This document shows positions 43,902 to 52,101 of a stretch of 62,219 nucleotides of DNA, in pieces; position 1 is the stretch's first letter, and each line of letters opens with the position of its first letter. Origin of the DNA: Acidobacteriota bacterium (GTDB lineage Bacteria; Acidobacteriota; Vicinamibacteria; Marinacidobacterales; Marinacidobacteraceae). A model generated the notes under the pieces. That model searched no databases. It was not told the DNA's origin and saw only the letters and a list, made by a program, of their open reading frames with translations. The stretch covers positions 227,084 to 289,302 of the forward strand of contig JAJDUD010000024.1 of the NCBI GenBank assembly GCA_022826825.1, read 5' to 3'. The position numbers and the translations under genes are program-made.

Positions 43902-46639
43902 GGGTCCGGCCGCGCGGCTCCGCCCGGGCCGCCGGGACCCTGCTCGCGCTCACCCCGCTCCTCGTGAGCGTTCCGGCGGCGGCCTGGCCCGCTCCCCCGG
44001 AAGGATCCCGGCCGCAGGCCGAAGACTCCGCCCCGGAGCGATGGCCCGGGGGCCCCGACCTGGCGGCGGCGGCCCTGCGCGCGGGGAGCTACGAAGAGGC
44101 CGAGGACGCCTACCGGGCGGCGCTCTCCGAACCCGGCGCCCGGTTGGGACTGGCCGAGACGCTGCGGCTGACCGGCCGCTACCGCGAGGCGCTGGAAGTT
44201 CTGGAGCGGGGCGCCGGGGCGGGGCCGCCGCCGGAGCTCGTGGCCCGGGCCGCGATCCACCTCGAGATCGGGGAAGGGGAAGCGGCGGAGAACCTGCTGC
44301 GGGAGCACATCGAACGGGCTGGGCCGGCGTCCGAGGGAAACTCCCTCGAGGCGGAGACGCTGCTCGGCCTGCTCGAGCTGCGCCGCGGCAAACGGGCGGC
44401 GGGCCTCGCCCGCCTGGACGGGGTGATCGACGCCTACAACACCTTGCCGGGGGGCGTGTTCCGCGCCCGCGAACTCGTCGCCGCGGGGAGGGCCGCCGCC
44501 GCGCTCGGGTTCCGGAACCCGGGGCTCTTCCGCGACGCGCTGCGGGTCTTCGACGAGGCGGCGGTGCTGGATCCGGGCGACCCGCTGCCCCACCTGCTGG
44601 CGGCGGAACTCCTGCTCGACAAGTTCAATACCGCGGAGGCCGCCGAGAGCATCACGACGGTGCTCCGGAACAATCCGGGCCACCCCCGGGGCCTCTTCCT
44701 CGCCGCCCGGCTCCAGGAGCGGGCGGCCGCCGTCCTGGCGGACGGAGGCGAACCCACCGACGCGCTGGCCCAGAGCCTGGCCGTCAATCCCGACTATCCG
44801 CCGGCGCGGGCGCTCGAAGTCCAGCGGCTCCTGGAGCAGGACCGCGACCAGGACGCGGAGCGGCGCGCCGTCGCCGCCGTGAGCGCGCTGCCGGACGCCC
44901 CCGAGACCCTCGCCGCCCTGGCGGCGGTCCGCCTGCTCGGCGGGGAGGACGCGGAGCTTCTCGAACTGGAGGCGCGGCATCTGCGCAACTGGCCGGGAGA
45001 CCCGCTCCTCGACCTCTCCCTCGCCTCCGCCGCGGAGCGGCGCCGCTGGTACCGGGAGGCCGCCCAGCGGAGCCGGGCGGCGCTCCGGCGGAGCCCGGAC
45101 TCGGCCGCCGCCCTGCGCCTCCTGGGCCTCAACCTGCTCCGGCTGGGAGACATCGGCGAGGGCCGGAGCGTGCTGGAAGACGCCTTCCGGCGGGACCCGT
45201 TCGACGCGCTGGTGAAGAACACCCTCGACCTGCTGGATGAACTCGACGGATTCACGAGCGTCCGCTCGCCGCCCTTCGAGTTCGTTCTCCCGGCCGACGA
45301 AGCCGAGGTCCTCCGCCCGTACGTGGAGGCGCTCTCGCGGGAGGCGGTGGACTCCTTCCGGAACCGGTACGGGTACGAACCTTCGGGGACCCTCCGCATC
45401 GAGATCTACGACCGCTCGGCCGACTTCTCGGTACGGACGGTGGGCATCCCGGGGATCGGCGCCCACGGCGTCTGCTTCGGGAACGTGATCGCCATGGAAT
45501 CCCCTTCGGCGCGGGAAGTCGGGACCTACCACTGGGCCTCGACGCTCTGGCACGAACTCGCGCACGTGGCGGCCATGGGCCTGACGGACAACCGCGTCCC
45601 CCGCTGGTTCACCGAGGGACTCAGCCTGCTGGAGGAGCGCTGGCGCTTCGGCGACGGGGCCGCCCTGCCGTTCTATCTCGCGCTGCGGGACGGGAAGCTC
45701 CTCGACATTCCCCACCTCGACGAGGGATTCGTGCGCCCGACCTGGCCGGGCCAGGTGGCTGTTTCCTATTTCCACGCCTCGCTCGTCCTCGAACATGTGG
45801 AACGGGAATACGGGTTCGCCAAGATCCTCGCGATGCTGGAGGGGTACCGGCAGGGCATGGACACCCCGCGGGTCATCGAGGACGTCCTGGGGGTCACCCC
45901 GGAGGCGCTGGACGAAGCGGTGGACGCCCTGCTCGAAGCCCGTTTCGGGAGCACGGCGCGCGGACTGCAGGAGTCCGGCCCCGAAGGGCAGGGGACGCCG
46001 GTCCACCCGCCGCTTCCCGCCGATCGGGGAGTCGAAGCGCTCGTCGCCCGGGCCGATGCGGCGCCGGCGAACTTCGCGCTCCAGATCCAGGCCGGGATCG
46101 CGCTGCAGGAGGCCGGGCGGAACGCCGAGGCCATCGAGCGCTTCGAACGCGCCGCCGAGGCCGCCCCCGGATACGGCGGCCCGGACGGGCCCTACCGCTA
46201 TCTTTCCCGGTTGTACGCCGACGCGGACGAACCCGATCTGGCGCGGCTCTCTCTCCACGACCACCTGAAGCGATTCCCGGCGGCATACGATGAGTGGCTC
46301 CGACTGGCCGCCCTCTATGCCGGCGACGGGAAACCCCGGGAAGCGGGAGCCGCGTTGACGTCCGCCATCGAGGCCTATCCCATGCTTCCCGAGCCGCACG
46401 AACGCCTCGCCGAGGCCGCGGCGGCGCAGGGACTCGCCGCGCTGGAGGTCCGCGAGCGGCAGGCGGCGCTGGCGAGCGGAACGCCCGACCGCGCCGGCGC
46501 CCTCTATGCGCTGGCGCTCGCGCACTTCCGGGCCGGGGACCGGACCGCGGCGCGCCGCCGGGTGCTCGAGGCGCTCGAGATCGCCCCCACCTTCGATCCC
46601 GCGCTCCGGCTGCTGCTGGACCTCCGGAGGGAGGGCTGA
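43898..46639 (+). CDS. TPR protein with gluzincin-type metallopeptidase domain
   Basis: The protein has 913 residues with a signal peptide (LLALTPLLVSVPAAAW). TPR-like helices fill about 45-450. A peptidase-MA-like domain has HELAH at 552-556, with the third ligand probably Glu573 in WFTEGLSLLEE, a gluzincin arrangement. TPRs resume to the end. Predicted to be periplasmic. The zinc motif looks intact, so proteolytic activity is plausible. It starts at ATG 43898 overlapping the caspase-like gene's stop, and the second DUF4159 gene begins right after its own stop. Confidence 0.85.
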   Translation: MRVRPRGSARAAGTLLALTPLLVSVPAAAWPAPPEGSRPQAEDSAPERWPGGPDLAAAALRAGSYEEAEDAYRAALSEPGARLGLAETLRLTGRYREALEVLERGAGAGPPPELVARAAIHLEIGEGEAAENLLREHIERAGPASEGNSLEAETLLGLLELRRGKRAAGLARLDGVIDAYNTLPGGVFRARELVAAGRAAAALGFRNPGLFRDALRVFDEAAVLDPGDPLPHLLAAELLLDKFNTAEAAESITTVLRNNPGHPRGLFLAARLQERAAAVLADGGEPTDALAQSLAVNPDYPPARALEVQRLLEQDRDQDAERRAVAAVSALPDAPETLAALAAVRLLGGEDAELLELEARHLRNWPGDPLLDLSLASAAERRRWYREAAQRSRAALRRSPDSAAALRLLGLNLLRLGDIGEGRSVLEDAFRRDPFDALVKNTLDLLDELDGFTSVRSPPFEFVLPADEAEVLRPYVEALSREAVDSFRNRYGYEPSGTLRIEIYDRSADFSVRTVGIPGIGAHGVCFGNVIAMESPSAREVGTYHWASTLWHELAHVAAMGLTDNRVPRWFTEGLSLLEERWRFGDGAALPFYLALRDGKLLDIPHLDEGFVRPTWPGQVAVSYFHASLVLEHVEREYGFAKILAMLEGYRQGMDTPRVIEDVLGVTPEALDEAVDALLEARFGSTARGLQESGPEGQGTPVHPPLPADRGVEALVARADAAPANFALQIQAGIALQEAGRNAEAIERFERAAEAAPGYGGPDGPYRYLSRLYADADEPDLARLSLHDHLKRFPAAYDEWLRLAALYAGDGKPREAGAALTSAIEAYPMLPEPHERLAEAAAAQGLAALEVRERQAALASGTPDRAGALYALALAHFRAGDRTAARRRVLEALEIAPTFDPALRLLLDLRREG

Positions 46640-47500
46640 ATGTCACGCGCGCGGCGAGGCTGGAGGACGGTGGCGCGGGCCGGCGCCGCCGGCGTCCTGC
46701 TGAGCGCCCTGGGCGCGGGTCTCTTCGCGGCGGGCCGGCTGGAGCGGGCGGCGGACGATCGCCCGGGGCCGCGCGGGCTCACCGCGACGTTCCGTCCCGA
46801 CCCGAACGCGGTGGAATTCCCCCTCGACTACGACAACTACGCCTACAGCGACCGCTTCACCTTCGCCCGCATCCGCTTCGAGCCCCCGCACTACCGCCGG
46901 GGGCCGTTCTACTGGGGACTCGACCTCAAGTGGAACCACGACTATCCGTGGGGCGAACAGAACTTCACCCGCATCCTGGGGGAATACACCTCGCTGACGC
47001 TCAACGAGGGCGGCGGCAACATCCACTCGCTCAACGAAGCCGCGCTGTTCAAGCTCCCCTTCGCCTACCTGTGCGAGGTCGGCTACTGGGAGCCGAGCGA
47101 TCAGGAAGCCGAGAACCTGCGCGCCTGGCTCCTCAAGGGCGGCTTCCTGGTGGTGGACGACTTCGTGCTGGATCACCTCGAGAACTTCCTGTTCCAGATG
47201 GAGCGGGTCCTCCCCGGGTACGACGCGGTGAAACTCGACGTCTCGCACCCGGTCTTCGACTCCTTCTTCCACATCGAGACGCTCGACTTCCACCATGTCG
47301 GCCGTCCCGACCTCGTGCCGGTGTACTACGGGTTCTTCGAGGACAACGATCCCGCCAAGCGCCTGATGGTGGTCGCCAACTACAACCACGACATCGGCGA
47401 CTACTGGGAGTGGTCGGGCAACGACTACTGGCCGGTGGACCTCACCAACGAGGCGTTCAAGCTCGGCGTCAACTACGTCATCTACGGAATGATCCACTGA
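46640..47500 (+). CDS. DUF4159 domain protein (second paralogue)
   Basis: The protein has 286 residues with a signal anchor (about 12-32). The DUF4159 core reads LLKGGFLVVDDFVLDHL, and the end 'YWEWSGNDYWPVDLTNEAFKLGVNYVIYGMIH' parallels the first paralogue. Its middle is enriched in Phe, Tyr, His and Asp. ATG 46640 follows the previous stop with no spacer. MoxR starts 29 bp later, so it bridges the peptidase genes and the MoxR/DUF58/BatA part. Confidence 0.87.
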   Translation: MSRARRGWRTVARAGAAGVLLSALGAGLFAAGRLERAADDRPGPRGLTATFRPDPNAVEFPLDYDNYAYSDRFTFARIRFEPPHYRRGPFYWGLDLKWNHDYPWGEQNFTRILGEYTSLTLNEGGGNIHSLNEAALFKLPFAYLCEVGYWEPSDQEAENLRAWLLKGGFLVVDDFVLDHLENFLFQMERVLPGYDAVKLDVSHPVFDSFFHIETLDFHHVGRPDLVPVYYGFFEDNDPAKRLMVVANYNHDIGDYWEWSGNDYWPVDLTNEAFKLGVNYVIYGMIH

Positions 47501-47528
47501 CCGCGAAGCGGTTGAAACGGAGGACCTC

Positions 47529-48584
47529 GTGTCAGATCAGGACCTGAACCCGGGCGGCGCGGCCGCGGTCGCCGAACCGCCGGAGGTTTCCGACGGCGAT
47601 CTCGCCGAACGGATGCGGGAGGCCGCCGAGCGCATCACCGGCGAGATCCGCAAGCGGATCATCGGGCAGGAGCAGGCGGTGGAGGAGGTGCTGATCAGCC
47701 TCTTCGTCGGCGGCAACAGCATCATCACCGGGGTCCCCGGACTCGCCAAGACGATGATCGTCCAGACGCTTTCCGAAGTCCTCGCCCTGCGCTTCCAGCG
47801 GATCCAGTTCACCCCGGACCTGATGCCCTCGGACATCACCGGAACGGACATCATCCAGGAGAACCCGGAGACCGGGAAGCGCAACCTGGTGTTCGTTCCC
47901 GGCCCGGTCTTCGCCAACATCGTGCTGGCGGACGAGATCAACCGCACCCCCCCGAAGACCCAGTCGGCCCTGCTGGAGGCGATGCAGGAACACCAGGTGA
48001 CCGTCCAGGGCCGCACCTATCCGCTGCCCGAGCCCTACTTCGTCTTCGCCACCCAGAACCCGATCGAACTCGAGGGCACCTACCCGCTTCCGGAGGCGCA
48101 GCTCGACCGCTTCCTGTTCAACATCATCATCGACTACCTGCCGGTGGACCAGGAGCGCGAGGTCGTCCGCGCGACGACCTCGGACCTCGAGCCGGAGCTG
48201 GACAACGTCCTCTCGGGAGAGGAACTCCGCGAGTTCCAGCGGCTGGTCCGCCGGGTGCCGGTGTCCGAGCCGGTGCTGGCGTACGCCGTCGAGCTGGCGC
48301 GGCGGAGCCGCCCCGGGGAGGCCGGCGCGCCGGACTTCGTGAACGAGCAGGTCCAGTACGGCGCCAGCGTGCGCGCCGCGCAGTTCTCGGTGCTCGGCGG
48401 GAAGGCCCGGGCGTTGATGCACGGCCGCCATCACGTGGCGATCGAGGACGTGCAGGCGCTGGCGCCGCCCATCTTCCGGCACCGCGTGCTGCCCAACTTC
48501 CACGCCCAGTCGGAGAAGGTGGACTCGGAGGCCATCGTGCGGCGGCTGATCGAGGAAGTTCCGGTGCCCGCCTCGCGGATGTAA
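47529..48584 (+). CDS. MoxR-family AAA+ ATPase
   Basis: The protein has 351 residues from GTG 47529. Walker A is GVPGLAKT (68-75). The Walker B and sensor region is LADEINRTPPKTQSALLEAMQEHQVTV, a hallmark of MoxR. A lid domain is at the C-terminus. MoxR ATPases act as chaperones for VWA partners, here DUF58 and BatA-like proteins encoded just downstream. Cytoplasmic. Confidence 0.95.
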   Translation: MSDQDLNPGGAAAVAEPPEVSDGDLAERMREAAERITGEIRKRIIGQEQAVEEVLISLFVGGNSIITGVPGLAKTMIVQTLSEVLALRFQRIQFTPDLMPSDITGTDIIQENPETGKRNLVFVPGPVFANIVLADEINRTPPKTQSALLEAMQEHQVTVQGRTYPLPEPYFVFATQNPIELEGTYPLPEAQLDRFLFNIIIDYLPVDQEREVVRATTSDLEPELDNVLSGEELREFQRLVRRVPVSEPVLAYAVELARRSRPGEAGAPDFVNEQVQYGASVRAAQFSVLGGKARALMHGRHHVAIEDVQALAPPIFRHRVLPNFHAQSEKVDSEAIVRRLIEEVPVPASRM

Positions 48585-48611
48585 CGCATCGCTCCGGATC
48601 CACTCGTTTCC

Positions 48612-49562
48612 ATGCCGGCCGCTCAGACCCGGTTCATCGATCCCGCGGCGCTCGCCCGGATCCAGAACCTGTCGCTCGTGGCCAAGATGGTCGTGCAGGG
48701 CTTCATCAGCGGGTTGCACCGCTCGACCTTCCTGGGGCGTTCCATCGATTTCGCCGAGCACCGCCCCTACATGCCCGGCGACGACATCCGGCGGCTCGAC
48801 TGGCGGCTCTTCGCCCGTTCCGACCGCTTCCACGTCAAGGAGTTCGAAGCGGACACGAACGCCAACTTCGTGGTCGCCGTGGATGTCTCCCGTTCCATGG
48901 ACTTCGGCTGGCGCGGCATCCGGAAGCTGGACTACGCGCGCTTCCTGGCCGGCAGCCTCGCCGCGTTCTCCCGCGCCCAGCGGGACCGCGTGGGGCTGGC
49001 CATCTTCGACCACGAACTGCGGGAGTTCGTCCCCCCGTCGGCCAAGCACCTCGAGACCGTGCTCCAGCACCTGGCCCGGGCCAACCCGGCGGCGGAGCCG
49101 GAGCCGCGGCGAAAGCGGGACGGCGCCTCCGATCTGGGACCGGCGCTCGCCCGGCTCGGGGCGGCGCTCGGACGGCGGGGCCTGGTGGCGGTGGTGTCGG
49201 ACTTCTACGAGCCGCCCGAGCAGGTCCTCGAAGCGTTCGACCGGCTGCGGGTGACCGGGCACGACATCATGGCGTTCCACGTCCTCGACCCGGCGGAGGT
49301 GGATCTCGATCTCGACGGCATCCCCGGCTTCGAGGAAACGGGAACGCGGTTTCGCGACCTGGAGTCGGGCGCGCTGCTCGACCTCTCGCCCACCCGGGCC
49401 CGCGAACGCTACCGGGAGGCGATGGCGGAGCACACCCGGGCGCTCCGCGCGGGTCTCGTCCGCCGGGAGGTGGACTACGTCCTGACCGACACGAAGACCC
49501 CGCTCGACTTCGCGCTGTTCCGCTACCTGAGCGAGCGCGAAGGCCGCCGCCGCCGGCGTTAG
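48612..49562 (+). CDS. DUF58 domain protein
   Basis: The protein has 316 residues with no TM. The DUF58 signature DDIRRLDWRLFARSDRFHVK (about 57-76) precedes a VWA-like domain with VAVDVSRSMDFG (DxSxS present). It is the usual partner of MoxR in Bat-type operons, thought to be a cytoplasmic or membrane-associated VWA adaptor. It follows moxR by 27 bp. The repeat element copy 4 separates it from the BatA-like gene. Confidence 0.93.
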   Translation: MPAAQTRFIDPAALARIQNLSLVAKMVVQGFISGLHRSTFLGRSIDFAEHRPYMPGDDIRRLDWRLFARSDRFHVKEFEADTNANFVVAVDVSRSMDFGWRGIRKLDYARFLAGSLAAFSRAQRDRVGLAIFDHELREFVPPSAKHLETVLQHLARANPAAEPEPRRKRDGASDLGPALARLGAALGRRGLVAVVSDFYEPPEQVLEAFDRLRVTGHDIMAFHVLDPAEVDLDLDGIPGFEETGTRFRDLESGALLDLSPTRARERYREAMAEHTRALRAGLVRREVDYVLTDTKTPLDFALFRYLSEREGRRRRR

Positions 49563-49695
49563 CACCATGAACTCCCTCGCCCCGCTTGTCACGAATGCGG
49601 CGGAAACGGCTGGGAACGCCGGTCTCCACCGGGAGAAACACCGATGCGCGTGTCGTCCCGCGCACCCCGCCGGGCATGAAAATGTACAGAGGCCA

Positions 49696-49913
49696 GGAGC
49701 GCCGGTCTTCAGACCGGCATCGCGGCCGCAGGCCGCGAAACTCACGACGTCATGGCGCCCCGAGGGCTCGGCTCGATTCCGTGATGACACCACCCAACCC
49801 TGCCCTCCAGGGAGCGTTGCGTCGTCCTTGGTCAGATCCCGGCCATACGGCGAAAGGAAGCCCTGGAGTTTCGCCCGCTGCGCGGGCGATGCCGGTCTGA
49901 AGACCGGCGCTCC
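49696..49913. mobile_element. MITE/REP-like element, copy 4 (divergent core)
   Basis: The left arm 49696-49747 and right arm 49862-49913 match the other copies, but the ~114-bp core between them is unrelated to cores 1-3 (it holds TCCGTGATGAC and CCCTCCAGGGAG). Conserved ends around a different middle are typical of elements mobilised by their ends. It lies with both flanks in the 441-bp gap 49563-50003 between the DUF58 and BatA-like genes of one operon. Apart from the TAGCGT box, no other feature is seen in the gap. Confidence 0.7.
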
Positions 49914-49988
49914 GGACCGTCTCTCCGGACGTTCAACACTCCGGAAGACACGCACGTTCACAGCAACTGGCTGGGCCGATCCGCCGGA

Positions 49989-49994
49989 TAGCGT
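49989..49994 (+). promoter_or_regulatory. TAGCGT -10 box of the BatA-like gene
   Basis: TAGCGT lies 9 nt before ATG 50004. If used, the BatA-DUF4175 part of the cluster has its own promoter, downstream of element copy 4. Confidence 0.4.
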
Positions 49995-50003
49995 GAACCC
50001 GGC

Positions 50004-52046
50004 ATGAACTTCCTCGCGCCGCTCTTCCTGCTGGGGGGCCTCCTCGTCGCCGTCCCCATCGTCCTGCATCTCACCCGCCGCCGGCGGGAGCCGGTCCCGT
50101 TCCCCTCGTTCCTGCTGCTCCAGTTGACGAGCGCCACCGCACGCTTCAAGCGCCGCCGCTTCCGGAACATCCCCCTGCTGCTCCTGCGCTGCCTCGCGCT
50201 GCTGCTGCTGGCCGCCGCGTTCGCCGAGCCGGTGCTGCGCGGCGGGGCGCTCGCCGGCGGGGAAGCCGCGGCGCTCGATCGGGCGGTCCTCGTGGACCGC
50301 TCGCTGAGCATGACGGTGGGGAACCGGATGGCGGCCGCCCGGGAGGCGGCGCAGGACGAGCTGAGCGGGCTGGGCCGGGAGGACCGCGCCATCGTGGTCG
50401 CCTTCGACGGGCGGGCGGCGGCGCTCACCGAGCTCACCGGGGATCCGGGCGCTCTGGCGCCGGCCGTCACCAATCTGACGGCGGGAGGCGGCGGCACGAG
50501 CTTCGCCCCCGCGCTCGGCCTCGCCGGCCGCCTCCTGCCCGCGTCGGCGGGCCGGCGCCGCGAGGTGGTGCTCATCTCCGACCTCCAGCGCAGCGGCTTC
50601 GAGGAGGGCCGGCCGCAACCCAGCCTGCCGCCGGGCGTCGAACTCCGGGTCCGGCAGGTGAGCGCGAACCCCCCGGCCAACGCCTGGATCGCGGACGTGA
50701 CGGTGGTGTCCGAGGGCCGGGAGCAACTCGTCGTGACCGCCGAAGTCGGTTTCGCGCCCTCAGCGGCAAACCCGGAGTGGAGCGGCGAGATCGAGCTCCT
50801 GCTCTCGGGCCGCCAGGTGGACCGGCAGAACCTGACGGCGGCGGCCGACCGGATGACGACCGTCCGGTTCGACCCGGTCCTGCGGCCCAGCGAGCCGCTC
50901 GCCGCCGAAGTGCGGCTTCCCGGCGACGGCTTCCCGGGTGACGACCGCTTCCACCTGGTGATCCATCCGGAGGCGGCGATCCGGGTCGCCGACCTGGGCG
51001 GCAGTCCGCCCTCGGTTTACGTCAGCGAGGCGCTCGGGGTGGGGGTAGCGCCCGGGTTCCTGCTGGACCGCGCCCCGGCCCGGGGCGAAGGCGCGGTGCG
51101 CGGCGCGCTCGAAGCCGCCCAGGTGGCGCTCGTCCGCGACCCGGGCCGCCTCGACGCCGGTGCGGTGCGCGCGCTCGGGGACTTCGTCGAAGGCGGCGGC
51201 GGCCTGGTGATGGCTGCCGGACCGCGCCGCCTCTCGCGGGCGGCGACCGAGGAACTCGCAGCGTTCGCCCCGGCGGCGCCGGGAGGGTTCGTGGACCGCG
51301 ATCCGGCGGGACGCATCGGCGACCTCGCGGCCCGGCACCCGGTCTTCGAGCCCTTCGGGGGCGAGGGTTCCGCGGTCCTCGGCGCGCTCGCCTTCTTCCG
51401 CTACCGGAACCTCGACGGGGTCCGGCCGGACGCCGGGATCCTGGCGCGCTTCGACGACGGCAAGCCGGCGCTCGTGGAGTCGGCGTGGGGCGCCGGGAGG
51501 ACCCTGCTGTTCGCTTCCTCGCTCGACGCGGAGTGGACCGACCTCCCCCGGCGCGCCGCGTTCGTCCCGCTGCTGCACCGGCTGGTGGAGGTCGCCGCGG
51601 GTCACGAGCGGATCCCGACCGCCTACCGGGTCGGCGAGAGCGTGGACCCCGGCGCCGCGTTCCGGCTGTCCCCGGGGGCCGCCGGGGAAGCGGAGGAGGT
51701 GTTGGCCGACGCGCCCTCCGGAGAACGCACGGTCCTTGGTGGCAGGGACGCGCTGCGTCTCGCGGAACCCGGCTTCTACCGCGCCCGGCGCCCCGGGGCG
51801 GCGGAGTTTCGCCAGATCGGCGTGAACCCTCCCCTCGCCGAATCGGACCTACGCACCCTCGACGGCGCGGAAGTCCGGATGGCGGCGGCGGCGCCCCAGG
51901 GGGAAACCGAGACAGCCGCGAACCCCGTCGCCCCCGACCTGCCCGGACGGGCCGCCGCCTGGCTGTTGCTCGCCGCCTTCCTGCTGCTCCTCGTGAGCGA
52001 AGCCTGGGCGGCGAACCGGACCGCCGCCCCCGGCGTGCCGGGATGA
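50004..52046 (+). CDS. BatA-like membrane VWA protein
   Basis: The protein has 680 residues. The N-terminus MNFLAPLFLLGGLLVAVPIVLHL, followed by RRREPVPFPSFLLL and a second TM, is the BatA N-terminal signature. The VWA domain has DRSLS (D98, S100, S102). A later flavodoxin/GATase-like region and a C-terminal TM (about 650-672) follow. It belongs with MoxR and DUF58 in Bat envelope operons linked to stress tolerance in other phyla. The nucleotide-level context gives it a private promoter box. Confidence 0.85.
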   Translation: MNFLAPLFLLGGLLVAVPIVLHLTRRRREPVPFPSFLLLQLTSATARFKRRRFRNIPLLLLRCLALLLLAAAFAEPVLRGGALAGGEAAALDRAVLVDRSLSMTVGNRMAAAREAAQDELSGLGREDRAIVVAFDGRAAALTELTGDPGALAPAVTNLTAGGGGTSFAPALGLAGRLLPASAGRRREVVLISDLQRSGFEEGRPQPSLPPGVELRVRQVSANPPANAWIADVTVVSEGREQLVVTAEVGFAPSAANPEWSGEIELLLSGRQVDRQNLTAAADRMTTVRFDPVLRPSEPLAAEVRLPGDGFPGDDRFHLVIHPEAAIRVADLGGSPPSVYVSEALGVGVAPGFLLDRAPARGEGAVRGALEAAQVALVRDPGRLDAGAVRALGDFVEGGGGLVMAAGPRRLSRAATEELAAFAPAAPGGFVDRDPAGRIGDLAARHPVFEPFGGEGSAVLGALAFFRYRNLDGVRPDAGILARFDDGKPALVESAWGAGRTLLFASSLDAEWTDLPRRAAFVPLLHRLVEVAAGHERIPTAYRVGESVDPGAAFRLSPGAAGEAEEVLADAPSGERTVLGGRDALRLAEPGFYRARRPGAAEFRQIGVNPPLAESDLRTLDGAEVRMAAAAPQGETETAANPVAPDLPGRAAAWLLLAAFLLLLVSEAWAANRTAAPGVPG

Positions 52047-52078
52047 GCCTCGTCACGCCCGCCCGCGCCCGCGGTGCC

Positions 52079-52084
52079 TATACT
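52079..52084 (+). promoter_or_regulatory. TATACT box before the DUF4175-like gene
   Basis: TATACT lies 17 nt before ATG 52102. It is the longest spacing in the series and the least certain of the better matches. Confidence 0.4.
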
Positions 52085-52101
52085 CCGACAGCACCCCGCC
52101 C

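Noticed and set aside
46643..47497. Open frame antisense to the second DUF4159 gene
   Set aside because: It has Val/Glu/Asp/His-biased composition with no motif and mirrors the sense gene exactly; the sense gene has a clear family match.
7454..49913. CRISPR array formed by the recurrent GCCGGTCTTCAGACCGGC repeats
   Set aside because: The copies are 10-20 kb apart or paired as inverted arms, not direct repeats with uniform spacers, and no cas genes are present.
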